Assembly: GCA_948467675.1 (NCBI GenBank)
Contig: CAOKFI010000003.1
Coordinates: forward strand, 103,574 to 167,573
DNA from: an uncultured Porphyromonadaceae bacterium
GTDB taxonomy: Bacteria; Bacteroidota; Bacteroidia; Bacteroidales; Muribaculaceae
Length of the DNA: 64,000 nucleotides
Reading direction: 5' to 3'
Position numbers and translations under genes: made by a program. Under the pieces are notes generated by a model, which was not told the DNA's origin, made no database searches, and was given only the letters and a program-made list of their open reading frames with translations. Positions within the stretch are counted from its first letter, which is position 1; each line of letters starts with the position of its first letter. Positions 63,960 through 64,000 of the stretch are shown piece after piece.

Positions 63960-63990
63960 GGGGTGTTTTTTGGTGGGGGCGGGGGCGGGG
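63960..63990 (+). other. G-rich tract with G-quadruplex potential
   Basis: Four G-runs on the plus strand: 63960-63963, 63975-63979, 63981-63985 and 63987-63990, the last three separated by single C. It lies at the window edge, so what follows cannot be seen. Confidence 0.5.
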
Positions 63991-64000
63991 CCCCGTGGCG

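Noticed and set aside
1..64000. tRNA, rRNA, integrase, transposase and prophage genes
   Set aside because: Looked for across all intergenic gaps and reading frames; none was recognised.

Overview
The window looks like a chromosomal segment of a member of the Bacteroidales, most likely a Muribaculaceae-type gut bacterium. The evidence is the Bacteroidetes promoter form (TTG-like box, about 20 bases, then TAnnTTTG) in front of many genes, the absence of Shine-Dalgarno sequences before starts, Bacteroidetes-typical families (DUF4254, DUF4919, DUF1080, 430-residue MetK, AsnA), secretion tails of the YFDLQGR / IYDLSG kind, and a fairly GC-rich coding sequence. The family-level placement is inference. 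No tRNA, rRNA, CRISPR array, insertion sequence, integrase or phage gene was seen, so this is mostly core genome.

Layout. 1-6.7 kb: end of a Bax-inhibitor-like gene, asnA, a polyol/hexuronate dehydrogenase paired with an FAD oxidoreductase, an HdeD-like membrane protein and a double-DUF1080 lipoprotein, ending in a very long perfect hairpin. 6.7-13.3 kb: metK with a 200-base, apparently structured leader; two large secreted proteins (one glycosidase-like) that share almost the same 53-residue C-terminal tail; two tiny overlapping membrane-protein genes. 13.3-18 kb: XRE-cupin regulator, acyl-CoA synthetase and proBA in one tight operon. 18-23.7 kb: a metallo-hydrolase and an RsmI-like methylase, two secreted proteins, and a sirtuin lacking the zinc cysteines. 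23.8-38.9 kb: a complete dcw (division and cell wall) cluster, rsmH-ftsL-ftsI-murE-mraY-murD-ftsW-murG-murC-ftsQ-ftsA-ftsZ, with no mraZ at its head. 39-46.3 kb: a beta-helix lipoprotein and an operon DUF4254-ruvB-flippase-DUF389-glycosyltransferase. 46.3-50.2 kb (minus strand): a tandem ABC ATPase with menA, and a stand-alone ATPase fused to a Toprim/DUF4435 domain that resembles anti-phage OLD/PARIS effectors. 50.3-55.8 kb: cvpA-sufBCDS iron-sulfur cluster operon. 55.8-61.7 kb: DUF4919 lipoprotein-like gene and the rimP-nusA-infB translation/transcription operon. 61.7-64 kb: a tiny secreted-peptide reading frame, folK, an NfeD protein with its SPFH (stomatin-like) partner, and a G-rich tail.

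The main functional modules are peptidoglycan precursor synthesis and septation (dcw), proline synthesis (proBA), Fe-S assembly (suf), translation initiation (rimP-nusA-infB) and SAM supply (metK). The best candidates for something undescribed are the single-gene ATPase-Toprim protein with an altered Walker B motif, the metK leader RNA, and the pair of secreted proteins with a shared tail around an unclassified glycosidase-like enzyme. All calls come from reading the sequence; no database search was run.
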